Below are positions 42,986-52,576 of a stretch of DNA of 64,000 nucleotides, piece after piece. The notes below the pieces were generated by a model. The model saw nothing but the letters and a program-made list of their open reading frames with translations, did not search any database and had not been told where the DNA came from. Position 1 is the first letter of the stretch. Every line of letters begins with the position of its first letter. The position numbers were made by a program, and so were the translations under genes. This stretch comes from Massilia violaceinigra. GTDB taxonomy: Bacteria; Pseudomonadota; Gammaproteobacteria; Burkholderiales; Burkholderiaceae_D. Location of the stretch: the NCBI RefSeq assembly GCF_002752675.1, contig NZ_CP024608.1, positions 5,146,001-5,210,000 on the forward strand, in the 5' to 3' direction.

Positions 42986-45900
42986 ATGAAGCTTCGATTC
43001 ACCACCCGCCCGAACGCGATGCTGCCCCGGCTGGCCCTGGCCTGGCTGCTGGGGGTCGCGTGCATTGGCGCAGCGCTGGCGTCGCCGGTGCGCAGCCTGC
43101 GCTTCGAGCATATCGGCCTGGAACAGGGTCTGTCGCAGGAATCGGTGCAAAGCATCGTGCAGGACCGCCAGGGCTTCATGTGGTTCGGCACCCAGGCGGG
43201 CCTGAACCGCTATGACGGCTACCGCATGACCGTCTTCAAGAACGACCCGGCCGATGCGGGCAGCATCGCCGACAACTACGTTTCCGTGTCCTACGAAGAT
43301 GACCAGGGCCGCCTCTGGTTCGGTACCAAGGGTGGCCTGATCCGCTACCAGCGCAGCACGCAGAAATTCGTCCGCTACGCCAGCGCCGGCAGTGCGTCGG
43401 GCGGTTTGAACAACCGTGCGGTGTCGGCCATCGTCAACGACGGGCGCGGCGGCCTGTGGCTGGCCACCGGCGAAGGGCTCAAGCACTTCGACCCGGCCAC
43501 CGGCCGCTTTGCCACCACGCGCCACGATCCGGCCGACGCGGCCAGCCTGAGCGACGACCGGGTCAACTCCCTGGCGCGCGATACCGACGGCAGCCTGTGG
43601 GTCGGCACCGCGCGTGGCCTGGACCGGCTCGCGCCGGGCGCGCGGCGGTTCGAGCGCTTCGCTCTCGCCGCGCCGCAGGAGGCCGCGCGCAACCATGTGC
43701 TGTCGCTCTCGCTCGGACCGAACCGCACCTTATGGATCGGCACCGGCGCCGGCCTGCACGCCTGGCAGCTGGGCGGGGCCGCGCCGGCACGGCGCCAGAT
43801 CGGCAAGGAAGACGGCGTCGGCGCGGTACGCGTGGTATCGCTGTATCACGATCCCAAGGGCGGCCTGTGGGTGGGCACCGAACTCGATGGCCTGCTGTGG
43901 CGCGATACCGCCAGCGACAGGTTTGTCAGCTACCGCCACCAGCCGCTGGACCGCCATTCGCTGTCGGATAACCGGATCGCCGCCAGCTTCCTCGACCGCA
44001 GCGGCACTTTGTGGGTCGGCAGCTGGTTCGGTGGCGTCAACCGGGTCGATATCGCCAGCGGCGGCTTTAACCGGCTTGCGCATATCGCGGACGATCCCGC
44101 CAGCCTCAGTTCGAACAAGATCCGCACCATAGCGGCCGACGGCAAGGACACGCTGTGGCTGGGCACAACCGGCGGCGGCGTCAACCGGGTGGACGTGGCC
44201 AGCGCGAAGGTCACGCGGCTGCTTCCCGGCCAGCTGGTGACCGCGCTGGCGGCGGCGCCCGATCGCGTGTGGGTAGGCACGCCCACCGGCTTGTCGTGGA
44301 TGGACAAGCAAAGCGGGCGCTCCACGCCGCTGCCGCTAGGCAGCGACGCCACCACGTCGTACATCCAGCGCCTGATGATCGACCGCGCCGGCATGCTGTG
44401 GGTGCTCACGCGCGGCGGCGTGCTGCGCTACGATCCAGCCACCGGCAACCGGAGCGGCTGGCGGCACGATCCGGACAACCCGCACAGCCTGGGCGATAAC
44501 CATGGCTTCGCGATGCTGGAAGACCGCCAGGGCTTCATCTGGATCGGCACCGACAACGGCCTGGAACGGCTCGACCCGGCCACCAGCCGCTTTCTTCATT
44601 ACCGCTACGATCCGGCCGATCCGGCCAGCCTGCGCCACAGCCGCATCTATTATCTGTTCGAGTCGCGCAAGGGCCAGCTCTGGGTCGGCACGGCGGGCGG
44701 CCTGCACCGGGTCGAAACCGGTGCGGACGGGCAGGTGCGCTTTCGCTTCTTTGCGCTCAATGGCGCGGCCGCTTCCGATCCGATCGGCGCCATCCTGGAA
44801 GACGACGCGGGCATGCTGTGGGTCAGCAGCACCGCCGGCCTGGCGCGCCTCGACCCATCCAACGGGCAGGTCAAGCGCTACACTTCCAAGGACGGCCTGA
44901 CCGATGGCTCGTACTTTGTCGGCTCGGCCGCGCGCCTGGGCGACGGCAGCCTGCACTTCGGCGGGATTAACGGCCTGACCTCGTTCCGGCCCGAGGCGAT
45001 CGGCGAAAACCCGTACCCGCCGGCGGTGGTGATCACCGACTTCCTGATCTTTAACCGCCCCCTGCGCGCGGGCCAGAAGCTCGATGGCATCACATTCGAC
45101 GGCCCGATCGAAGATGCGAAATCGATCACGCTGTCGCACCGCGACACGGTGCTGTCGCTGGAATTCGCGGCCCTGCATTTTGCCGATCCCCAGCGCAACC
45201 GCTACCTTTACCAGCTCGAAGGCTTCGACCAGGGCTGGGTCAGCACCGACGCCGGCAAACGCTTCGCCACCTATACCAATCTCGATCCGGGCAATTACGT
45301 GTTCCGCGTCCGGGCCAGCAACAAGGACGGCGTATGGAGCGAGGCGCCCACCGCGCTGGCGATCACCATCACGCCGCCGGCCTGGAAAACGTGGTGGTTC
45401 CGCATGATGCTGGCGCTGCTGGGGCTAGGCCTGGGTTATGCGCTGATGCGTGTGCGGGTGCGCGCGCTGGTGCAGCAAAAATTCCTTCTCGAACGCCAGG
45501 TCGGTACCCGCACCGCCGAATTGCAGCTGCAGAAGGACTCGGTCGAACGCCAGAAGGTGGAAGTCGAACACGCGCACCGCAACATCGCGCTCCTGAGCGA
45601 GATCGGGCGCAAGCTGACCGCCAAACTCGATAGCGAATCGATCATGCTGATGCTGTATGCGCACGTCAATGAGCTGATGGATGCGAGCGTGTTCGGCATC
45701 GGCCTGTATCGTCCCGAGCGCGCCAGCATCGATTATCCGTTTGCGATCGAGGGCGGCAAGCGCTATGCGCCGTATTCGCGCAGCATGGACAATCCGAACC
45801 AGCTTGCGGTGTGGTGCATCGTGAACGAGAGCGATGTCTTCATCAATGACCTGGAAAAGGAGTACGGCAACTACATCACCGACCTGTCGCTCACGTCCAG

Positions 45901-46897
45901 CGAAGACAATCTGGGCACGCTCGAAGACGGCTCGCTGCCGACGCCACCGCGCTCGCTGCTGTACGTGCCGATCGCGGTCAACGGCCGCATGCTGGGCGTG
46001 GTGTCGGTGCACAGCTACGTCGAGAATGCCTACGAGCGCATTCACCTCGACATGCTGCGCACGCTCGCCTCGTATGTCGGCGTGGCCTTCGATAACGCCG
46101 ACGCCTATCGCCAGCTGCAGGATGCGCAAACGCAGCTGGTATCGCAGGAAAAGCTGGCGGCGCTCGGTTCGCTGGTGGCCGGCGTGGCGCATGAACTTAA
46201 CACCCCGATCGGCAACAGCCTGCTGATGGCCAGCACGCTGCAAGAGAAGACCACCGAGATCGCGCAGAAGTTCGACGGCGCCAGCATCCGCCGCTCCGAA
46301 CTGAAGGTATTCATCGATGCGTCGCAGGAGGCGTCGGAGCTGATCATGCGCAGCCTGTTCAACGCGGCCGACCTGCTCAACAGCTTCAAGCAGGTGGCGG
46401 TGGACCAGGCCAGCGCGAAGCGGCGCCGCTTTCATCTGGAGCAGGCGACGCACGAAATCGTCGCCACCATGATGAATCAGGTGCGCAAGGCCGGCCACAC
46501 GCTGGAGCTGGAGGTGGAGCCGGACATCGAGATGGAGAGCTATCCGGGACCGTTCGGGCAGGTGATGATCAACCTGATTAATAACGCGATGCTGCATGCG
46601 TTCGAGGGCCGCAGCGGCGGGGCGATGACGGTGACGGCCACGCGCCAGGGCACGGAGCGGGTGCTGGTGACCTTCCATGACGACGGCGTGGGCATCCCGG
46701 CCGAACACCAGGCGCGCATCTTCGATCCGTTTTTTACGACCAAGATGGGGCAGGGCGGCTCGGGACTGGGTTTGAATATCACCTACAACATCGTCACGTC
46801 GCTGCTGGAGGGGAGCATCCGTGTCGAGAGCAGCGCGGAGCGCGGCACGACCTTCTTCATCGACCTGCCGCTGCGCGTGGCGCCACTGGCGGCATAG
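42986..46897 (+). CDS. Large sensor histidine kinase (propeller, Y_Y_Y, GAF, HisKA)
   Basis: 1303 residues. A signal peptide precedes two seven-bladed-type propeller halves of Reg_prop repeats (FMWFGTQAGLNRYDGYRMTV and many WVGT/WIGT blades, about 40-690). A Y_Y_Y domain (about 710-795) and a membrane helix (about 803-824) follow, then a coiled coil, a GAF domain (about 870-1040), HisKA with AHELNTPIG (His1069) and an HATPase domain (FGQVMINLINNAMLHAFEG, FDPFFTTKMGQGGSGLGLNI). There is no receiver domain and no adjacent regulator, so its partner is elsewhere. Unlike the kinase at 21471 it is HisKA type with an extra GAF sensor. Confidence 0.93.
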   Translation: MKLRFTTRPNAMLPRLALAWLLGVACIGAALASPVRSLRFEHIGLEQGLSQESVQSIVQDRQGFMWFGTQAGLNRYDGYRMTVFKNDPADAGSIADNYVSVSYEDDQGRLWFGTKGGLIRYQRSTQKFVRYASAGSASGGLNNRAVSAIVNDGRGGLWLATGEGLKHFDPATGRFATTRHDPADAASLSDDRVNSLARDTDGSLWVGTARGLDRLAPGARRFERFALAAPQEAARNHVLSLSLGPNRTLWIGTGAGLHAWQLGGAAPARRQIGKEDGVGAVRVVSLYHDPKGGLWVGTELDGLLWRDTASDRFVSYRHQPLDRHSLSDNRIAASFLDRSGTLWVGSWFGGVNRVDIASGGFNRLAHIADDPASLSSNKIRTIAADGKDTLWLGTTGGGVNRVDVASAKVTRLLPGQLVTALAAAPDRVWVGTPTGLSWMDKQSGRSTPLPLGSDATTSYIQRLMIDRAGMLWVLTRGGVLRYDPATGNRSGWRHDPDNPHSLGDNHGFAMLEDRQGFIWIGTDNGLERLDPATSRFLHYRYDPADPASLRHSRIYYLFESRKGQLWVGTAGGLHRVETGADGQVRFRFFALNGAAASDPIGAILEDDAGMLWVSSTAGLARLDPSNGQVKRYTSKDGLTDGSYFVGSAARLGDGSLHFGGINGLTSFRPEAIGENPYPPAVVITDFLIFNRPLRAGQKLDGITFDGPIEDAKSITLSHRDTVLSLEFAALHFADPQRNRYLYQLEGFDQGWVSTDAGKRFATYTNLDPGNYVFRVRASNKDGVWSEAPTALAITITPPAWKTWWFRMMLALLGLGLGYALMRVRVRALVQQKFLLERQVGTRTAELQLQKDSVERQKVEVEHAHRNIALLSEIGRKLTAKLDSESIMLMLYAHVNELMDASVFGIGLYRPERASIDYPFAIEGGKRYAPYSRSMDNPNQLAVWCIVNESDVFINDLEKEYGNYITDLSLTSSEDNLGTLEDGSLPTPPRSLLYVPIAVNGRMLGVVSVHSYVENAYERIHLDMLRTLASYVGVAFDNADAYRQLQDAQTQLVSQEKLAALGSLVAGVAHELNTPIGNSLLMASTLQEKTTEIAQKFDGASIRRSELKVFIDASQEASELIMRSLFNAADLLNSFKQVAVDQASAKRRRFHLEQATHEIVATMMNQVRKAGHTLELEVEPDIEMESYPGPFGQVMINLINNAMLHAFEGRSGGAMTVTATRQGTERVLVTFHDDGVGIPAEHQARIFDPFFTTKMGQGGSGLGLNITYNIVTSLLEGSIRVESSAERGTTFFIDLPLRVAPLAA

Positions 46898-46930
46898 AAT
46901 ACGACTAGCGCGACAACAACAAGGAGATGC

Positions 46931-48076
46931 ATGACCATCATCACGACGATTGAAGATTTACGGGTACTGGCGCGCAAGCGCGTGCCGCGCATGTTTTACG
47001 ACTATGCCGACGCCGGTTCGTGGACCGAATCGACCTACCGCGCCAACAGCGACGATTTTGCGAAGATCAAATTCCGCCAGCGGGTGGCGGTCAACCTGGT
47101 CGACCGCACCACGCGCACCACGATGGTGGGGCAGGAGGTGGCGATGCCGGTGGCGCTGGCACCGACCGGCCTGACCGGCATGCAGCATGCGGACGGCGAA
47201 ATCCTGGCCGCGCGCGCCGCCGAACGGTTCGGCGTGCCGTTCACCCTGTCGACCATGAGCATCTGCTCGATCGAGGATGTGGCTGCTCATACCACCAAGC
47301 CGTTCTGGTTCCAGCTGTACGTGATGAAGGACCGCGAATTCATCAACCGCCTGATCGACCGCGCCAAGGCGGCGCGCTGTTCGGCGCTGGTGCTCACGCT
47401 CGATTTGCAGGTGCTGGGCCAGCGCCACAAGGATATCCGCAACGGCATGACGGCGCCGCCGAAAATGACGCTGGCGAACATCGTGAACCTGATGACCAAG
47501 CCGCGCTGGTGCATGGGCATCCTGCGCACGCCGCGGCGCGGCTTCGGCAACATCGTCGGCCATGCGAGCGACGTGTCGGACATGTCGTCGCTGTCGGCGT
47601 GGACCTCGCAGCAATTCGATCCGGCCCTGTCCTGGGCCGATGTGGAATGGATCAAGCAGCGCTGGGGCGGAAAGCTGATCATCAAGGGCATCATGGATGC
47701 CGAAGATGCGCGCCTGGCGGCTAATTCCGGGGCCGATGCGCTGATCGTGTCGAACCACGGCGGACGCCAGCTCGATGGCGCGCAGTCGAGCATCGGCGCG
47801 CTGCCGGCCATCGTGGAGGCGGTGGGCAAGCGCATCGAAGTGCACATGGATGGCGGCGTGCGCTCGGGGCAGGATGTGATCCGCGCGCTGGCCCTTGGCG
47901 CCAAGGGCGTGTATATCGGCCGGCCGTTTCTGTACGGCCTGGGAGCGATGGGCGAGCAGGGCGTGACCAAGTGCCTGGAGATCATCCGTAACGAACTCGA
48001 TCTGACGATGGCGTTTTGCGGCCTGCGCGATGTGAATGACGTCGACAAGCGGATTCTGTTGCCGGGGACGTTTTAA
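46931..48076 (+). CDS. FMN-dependent alpha-hydroxy acid dehydrogenase (LldD-like)
   Basis: 381 residues, full length for the family. N-terminal FYDYADAGSWTESTYRANSD, flavin-binding APTGLTGMQHADGE, and active-site SNHGGRQLDGAQSSI with the catalytic His, then HMDGGVRSGQDVIRALALGA and IGRPFLYGL. It oxidises L-lactate or a related 2-hydroxy acid to the 2-oxo acid. ATG 46931 has AAGGAG upstream. A D-2-hydroxyacid dehydrogenase gene converges on it. Confidence 0.93.
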   Translation: MTIITTIEDLRVLARKRVPRMFYDYADAGSWTESTYRANSDDFAKIKFRQRVAVNLVDRTTRTTMVGQEVAMPVALAPTGLTGMQHADGEILAARAAERFGVPFTLSTMSICSIEDVAAHTTKPFWFQLYVMKDREFINRLIDRAKAARCSALVLTLDLQVLGQRHKDIRNGMTAPPKMTLANIVNLMTKPRWCMGILRTPRRGFGNIVGHASDVSDMSSLSAWTSQQFDPALSWADVEWIKQRWGGKLIIKGIMDAEDARLAANSGADALIVSNHGGRQLDGAQSSIGALPAIVEAVGKRIEVHMDGGVRSGQDVIRALALGAKGVYIGRPFLYGLGAMGEQGVTKCLEIIRNELDLTMAFCGLRDVNDVDKRILLPGTF

Positions 48077-48101
48077 GCCCCTGCCGCTTCCGCATCGCGT
48101 A

Positions 48102-49046
48102 TCAGACCACGTTAAGCGGTTTGCCGGCCTCGAACGCCTCCACATTATCGATCAGCATATCGGCCAGGGTCTGCATCGCTCCAGAGCTGGCCCAGGCCAC
48201 GTGCGGCGTAAGTATGAAGTTCGGCAACCGCAATGCCAGCAGCGGATTGTCCGGCGATGGCGGCTCCGTGCTCAATACATCGAAGCCGGCCCCGCCCAAC
48301 ACGCCATCGTTCAAGGCCCGGGCCAGCGCCGTTTCGTCCACCAGGCCGCCGCGCGCCGTATTGATCAACAAGGCGCCAGGCTTCATGCGCGCCAGCTGCT
48401 CCGCGCCGATCATGTTAGTCGTCTGCGCGGTCAGCGGCAGGTGCAGACTGACCACGTCGCTGATGCGCAGCAGTTCATCGAGCGTGACCACCTCGACCTC
48501 ACGGTCGTCCACCTTCGAGCGCGACACCACGCAGACGCGCATGCCGAAGGCGCGCCCGATGGCCGCCACCTTCTTGCCGAGCGCTCCGTATCCGACGATG
48601 CCGAGCCGGCTGCCCGCCAGGTCGGCAATCGGATGACCGAGCAGGCAAAACTGGCTCGACCTTTGCCAGTGTCCCGCGTCCACGTCGGCGCCGTAGGCCT
48701 TCAGATTGCGGCGCAGGGCGAGAATGAGGCTGAAACAGTGCTCCGGCACCGACACCAGCGAATAATCGCGGATATTCGACACCACGATGCCGCGTTCGCG
48801 GCAGGCGTCGAGATCGACGTTGTTGGTGCCGGTGGCGGAAATGGCGACCATTTTCAGGTCCGGCAGCTGCGCGATGTCGGCTGCCCGTAGCGGAACCTTG
48901 TTGGTGATGGCGATCGTGGCACCACGCAGTCGCTCCACCACATCGCCGGCTTCGGTGGCGGCGTGCTCGCGCCACACATGCCCGAACGCGGGGGAGCGCA
49001 CATACGCCTTGAGACTGTCGCGGTCCAGAAAAACGATCGTATGCAT
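48102..49046 (-). CDS. D-2-hydroxyacid dehydrogenase (NAD-dependent)
   Basis: 314 residues. The nucleotide-binding motif is GIVGYGALGKKVAAIGRAFG; catalytic Arg in INTARGGLVDE, Glu in STEPPSPDNPL, and His in TPHVAWAS. The family includes glycerate, hydroxypyruvate and formate dehydrogenases; NISATGTNN-like ISATGTNNVDLDACRERG fits the glycerate/hydroxypyruvate group best. It sits one base from the LysR stop on the same strand, so the two are co-transcribed. Confidence 0.92.
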   Translation of the reverse strand: MHTIVFLDRDSLKAYVRSPAFGHVWREHAATEAGDVVERLRGATIAITNKVPLRAADIAQLPDLKMVAISATGTNNVDLDACRERGIVVSNIRDYSLVSVPEHCFSLILALRRNLKAYGADVDAGHWQRSSQFCLLGHPIADLAGSRLGIVGYGALGKKVAAIGRAFGMRVCVVSRSKVDDREVEVVTLDELLRISDVVSLHLPLTAQTTNMIGAEQLARMKPGALLINTARGGLVDETALARALNDGVLGGAGFDVLSTEPPSPDNPLLALRLPNFILTPHVAWASSGAMQTLADMLIDNVEAFEAGKPLNVV

Positions 49047-49047
49047 G

Positions 49048-49965
49048 TCAGAGCCTTTGCAGTTGGAGTTGTGGATAGGTGAGGAACAGGTCGGCGACCC
49101 ATTCCACGAACACGCGCACCTTGGCCGACAGGTGGCGGTTCTGAGGGTACACCACGTTGATCGGCAACGGAGTGCTGGTCCAGTCGGCGAGAACGATTTC
49201 CAGCGTGCCGGCGGCGACCATCGATTCGGCCATGAAGCTCGACATCTGCACCAGCCCCAGCCCCTGCATGCCCGCTCTCATATAGGCGGTCGAATCGTTG
49301 ACAGCGAGGCAGGCCGGGGCCGCGATGTTGATCACTTCATCGCCACGCGCGAAATCCCAGTCGTAGGTCTTGCCGGTCTTGGTGGAAAAGTAGTTGATGC
49401 AGCGATGGCTGGCCAGGTCGTTCGGATGCGTGGGACGCCCGTGCTGGTTCAGGTAAGCGGGCGTGGCGCAGGTGACGAAATGCAGAACGCCCACGCGGCG
49501 CGCGATCAGCGCCGAATCGGGCAGGTTGCCGCCGCGGATGGCGCAATCGACGCCTTCTTCGATCAGGTCGACCGGACGGTCGCTGCATCCGAGGTCTACG
49601 CGGATGTCCGGGTAGCGATGGAAAAAGTCGGACAGCGCGGGAATCAGGAGGTCGTTGGCGATACCGCTCGATACATCCACCCGCAGCCGCCCGCTCGGAT
49701 TGGCGCGGTTGCGCGAGAGCGATTCCTCGGCTTCGCGCACGTCCGACAGGATGCGCAGGCAGCGCTCGTAATAGGCGGCGCCGTCGGCGGTCACGCTCAC
49801 ATGTCGCGTTGTGCGGTGCAGCAATTTGACTTCGAGCGCCAGTTCCAGCGCCTGCACCAGGGTCGAGACAGTGGCCTTGGGCAGCTGCATGTTCTCCGCT
49901 GCGCGCGTAAATCCTCCGGCGTCGACCACCTGCACGAACACCTCCATTGCTTGCAATTTATTCAT
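49048..49965 (-). CDS. LysR-type transcriptional regulator
   Basis: 305 residues with an intact HTH (MNKLQAMEVFVQVVDAGGFT, AAENMQLPKATVSTLVQALE) and effector domain of the CrgA/DmlR group. GGAGG lies just before ATG 49965. A perfect 9-bp inverted repeat sits 11-32 bases upstream, between it and the divergent efflux operon. By position it matches CeoR/BpeT, the LysR regulators of llpE-CeoAB-OpcM and BpeEF-OprC in Burkholderia, and is probably the efflux regulator as well as partner of the dehydrogenase. Confidence 0.92.
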   Translation of the reverse strand: MNKLQAMEVFVQVVDAGGFTRAAENMQLPKATVSTLVQALELALEVKLLHRTTRHVSVTADGAAYYERCLRILSDVREAEESLSRNRANPSGRLRVDVSSGIANDLLIPALSDFFHRYPDIRVDLGCSDRPVDLIEEGVDCAIRGGNLPDSALIARRVGVLHFVTCATPAYLNQHGRPTHPNDLASHRCINYFSTKTGKTYDWDFARGDEVINIAAPACLAVNDSTAYMRAGMQGLGLVQMSSFMAESMVAAGTLEIVLADWTSTPLPINVVYPQNRHLSAKVRVFVEWVADLFLTYPQLQLQRL

Positions 49966-49975
49966 ATTCCTCCGT

Positions 49976-49997
49976 ATTGTTCAGAATACTGAACAAT
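49976..49997. promoter_or_regulatory. Operator-like perfect inverted repeat
   Basis: ATTGTTCAG-AATA-CTGAACAAT, 9 bp perfect arms with a 4-base centre, directly upstream of the LysR start and about 100 bases before the efflux operon. Size and position suit a LysR (T-N11-A) binding site controlling both directions. Confidence 0.75.
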
Positions 49998-50098
49998 CAA
50001 TTCGCTCTTGCCCTCTTTATCAGATTGTAGAACAAGTTTAAAGTGACCGTACTGCATCAAAGGATGCAGGGACAACTGGAAGGAAAGGGGAACTTTTT

Positions 50099-50293
50099 AT
50101 GCGTTATCAAAAAGCAATCATGATGGTCGCGACACTCGCGATGGCGATGCTGACGCTGACCGGTACCGCCCTGACCGACCAGTTTCCGCAGGCGGCGAGC
50201 GCCGAGAGCGTCGGTTTTGACGCACTCGCACATGACCTGTTCGGCGGCGCGCTGATGGCCAGCGCCGATGAAGAAGCGGGAGTGGCGGAATGA
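50099..50293 (+). CDS. Small exported protein at the head of the efflux operon
   Basis: 64 residues: a signal peptide (MRYQKAIMMVATLAMAMLTL) and a short acidic mature part (FDALAHDLFGGALMASADEE). ATG 50099 has GGAAAGGGG upstream. Its stop overlaps the LlpE-like start by 4 bases (ATGA), so they are coupled. Its function is unknown. Confidence 0.7.
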   Translation: MRYQKAIMMVATLAMAMLTLTGTALTDQFPQAASAESVGFDALAHDLFGGALMASADEEAGVAE

Positions 50294-51135
50294 ATCCCGT
50301 GGACGCGCCTGTGCAGCTGAAAATCCGCGACCTGGAGGTTGCGGGGGCCGAAGGCCCGCTGGCTGCGCGTCTGTATGCGGGCGGCGACGCCGGCGCCAAG
50401 AAGGATGGCCTGATCGTGTTCTTCCACAGCGGCGGCTTTGTCGGCGGCGACCTCGATGACGCCGACGAATTCCTGCGCCACCTGGCCAGCTGCTCGACCC
50501 AGCACCTGGTGCTGGCATCGTGCTACACCCTGGCGACCGAGCGGCCGTTTCCCGCCGCCGCCGAAGATGCGCACGCGGTGCTGGCCTGGGCCAAGAAGCA
50601 CAAGGCCAAGCTGGGATGGACCGGCAAACGCCTGGTGGTGTCGGGGATCGAGGCAGGCGCCAATCTGGCCGCCGTGTGCACGCTGATTGCGCGCGACCGG
50701 GGCGGCCCGGCACTGGCCGGCCAGATCCTGATCATGCCGATGCTCGACCCGGGCCTGTCGACCTGCTCGATGCGCGAGATTCCGCAGGACGCCAGTCAGG
50801 CCGGCGTGGCCGACAGCTGCGCCGCGAGCTACCGCGGCTACCTGCCCAATGCCGCCGACCGAACGCACCCGTATGCGTCGCCGCTGCAATCGAGCCGGCT
50901 CAAGAACCTGCCGCCGGCGCTGATCCTGTCGGCCGAAGACGATCCATTACGCGACGAGGCTGAACAATACGGCGCCAAGCTGACCACTTGCGGCGTCACC
51001 ACCACGGTCAAGCGGATGGCGCCAGCGCCGCTGCAAGACCCGGCCGCGCGCAACGAATGTGCCTGCAGGACCGTTGCGCTGCATGAAATCGGTAATTTTT
51101 TACACGGCCTGGACGTCCCGCCCAGCCCATCCTGA
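50290..51135 (+). CDS. LlpE-like alpha/beta hydrolase fold protein lacking the catalytic Ser (pseudoenzyme)
   Basis: 281 residues of the hormone-sensitive-lipase/AES type. FFHSGGFVGGD stands where the oxyanion HGGG motif would be. The nucleophile elbow reads SGIEAGANLAAVC, with Glu121 where GDSAGGN normally places Ser. The Asp region (SAEDDPLRDEAEQYGAKL) is kept, but the catalytic His segment (usually HGF) is not visible. In Burkholderia a lipase-like llpE gene lies in the same place, just before the RND genes. A scaffold or binding role is more likely than hydrolysis. Confidence 0.85.
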   Translation: MNPVDAPVQLKIRDLEVAGAEGPLAARLYAGGDAGAKKDGLIVFFHSGGFVGGDLDDADEFLRHLASCSTQHLVLASCYTLATERPFPAAAEDAHAVLAWAKKHKAKLGWTGKRLVVSGIEAGANLAAVCTLIARDRGGPALAGQILIMPMLDPGLSTCSMREIPQDASQAGVADSCAASYRGYLPNAADRTHPYASPLQSSRLKNLPPALILSAEDDPLRDEAEQYGAKLTTCGVTTTVKRMAPAPLQDPAARNECACRTVALHEIGNFLHGLDVPPSPS

Positions 51136-51302
51136 CATAACGCGTCACCAGTAACACCATCACCAGTTAACACCGTGCAGCTGCGCTGAGAGAACCTCGC
51201 CGCAGCGTACGGACCCTTTTCGCCTTTTCGCAAGTCCGCAGGTCGCTGTAGCTTAGCTTACCGCCTGATTCATTAAATATTTTCATATAAAAGAGGAAAA
51301 AA

Positions 51303-52571
51303 ATGAAAACCACTAATCGATTAATGACCTTCGCCCGGCCGCTGGCCGCCGCGATGGCACTGGCGGGGCTGGCTGCGCTGGCGGGTTGTGAAGATGCGAA
51401 CAGCAAGGCCCAGCCGGCCGCGCCCGCTGGTCCGCCAATCACCGCCGCCACCGTGATCGAACGCTCGGTCAACGAGACCCAGGAATTTTCGGGCCGCCTG
51501 GAAGCGGTCGACCGGGTCGACATCCGTGCGCGCGTCAATGGCTTCATCACGTCGGTGAACTTCAAGCCGGGTAGCGTCGTCAAGAAGGGCGACATCCTGT
51601 TCGTGATCGACCCGCGTCCGTACCAGGCCGAAGCGAATCGTGCCGAAGCGGCCGTCAGCTCGGCCCGCGCGCGCGCCGACCTGGCCAAGCTGGAACTGGC
51701 CCGTGCCGAGCGCCTGCTGGGCGACAAGGCGATCGCGCAACGCGAGTTCGACGAAAAGGCGTCGGGCCTGAAGGAACTGGACGCCAACGTGCGCGCGGCC
51801 CAGGCTTCGCTCGAAGCGGCGCGCCTGAACCTGAGCTACACCAATGTGCACGCGCCGATCGGCGGACGCGTCTCGAAAGCCGAAGTCACCACCGGTAACC
51901 TGGTCGATGGCACGGTGATCCTGACCTCGGTCGTGTCGAGCAATCCGATCTACGCCACCTTCGACGGCGACGAAGATACCTACCTGCGCGTCGGCCGCGT
52001 GGCCCAGAAGGGCGCGACGGTGCCGGTCAAGATCGGCCTGGCCAACGAAAGCGGCTTCCCGCACGAAGGCAAGCTCGAATTCGTCGACAACCGCCTCGAT
52101 TCGGCCACCGGCAGCGTGCGCATGCGCGCCATGTTCGACAACACCGACAACACGCTCGTTCCCGGCCTGTTCGCCCGCGTTCAGCTGAGCGGCAGCGACA
52201 GCACGCAAGCGAAGACGGTCCTGATCAGCGACCGCGCCATCGGCACGGACCAGAACCGCAAATTCGTCTACGTGATCGGCGCCGACAGCAAGGCCGAATA
52301 CCGCGCCGTGACGCTCGGCCCGTCCATCGACGGCCTGCGCGTGGTGCGCAGCGGCGTCAAGCCGGGCGAAAAGATCGTCGTCAACGGCCTGCAGCGCGTG
52401 CAGCCGGGCGCGCCGGTGACGGCCCAGATCGTGGCGATGGACCAGGACAGCAAGACGCCGCAAGCGAAGACTGACGATACCAAGACAGCGGAACCGAAGG
52501 CCGCCGACGCCAAGGCCGAGGTCAAGCCCGAGCTCAAGGTCGCCGACGCATCGGCTAAAACCAAGGAATAA
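51303..52571 (+). CDS. RND efflux periplasmic adaptor (MexE/CeoA/BpeE-like)
   Basis: 422 residues. A lipobox (LAALAGC) gives a lipidated adaptor. The barrel-sandwich hybrid motif is VDIRARVNGFITSVNFKPGS, followed by an alpha-hairpin (ANRAEAAVSSARARADLAKL) and a beta-barrel (LEFVDNRLDSATGSVRMRA). The last 40 residues form a Lys/Ala/Asp-rich tail (KTDDTKTAEPKAADAKAEVK) not usual in adaptors. It links the inner-membrane pump to the outer-membrane channel. CACCAGTAACACC/CACCAGTTAACACC direct repeats lie upstream at 51146-51173. Confidence 0.94.
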   Translation: MKTTNRLMTFARPLAAAMALAGLAALAGCEDANSKAQPAAPAGPPITAATVIERSVNETQEFSGRLEAVDRVDIRARVNGFITSVNFKPGSVVKKGDILFVIDPRPYQAEANRAEAAVSSARARADLAKLELARAERLLGDKAIAQREFDEKASGLKELDANVRAAQASLEAARLNLSYTNVHAPIGGRVSKAEVTTGNLVDGTVILTSVVSSNPIYATFDGDEDTYLRVGRVAQKGATVPVKIGLANESGFPHEGKLEFVDNRLDSATGSVRMRAMFDNTDNTLVPGLFARVQLSGSDSTQAKTVLISDRAIGTDQNRKFVYVIGADSKAEYRAVTLGPSIDGLRVVRSGVKPGEKIVVNGLQRVQPGAPVTAQIVAMDQDSKTPQAKTDDTKTAEPKAADAKAEVKPELKVADASAKTKE

Positions 52572-52576
52572 TTCAC

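Noticed and set aside
51146..51173. CACCAGTAACACC direct repeats before the efflux adaptor
   Set aside because: Only two short copies, too little to call a regulator site; noted in the adaptor entry.
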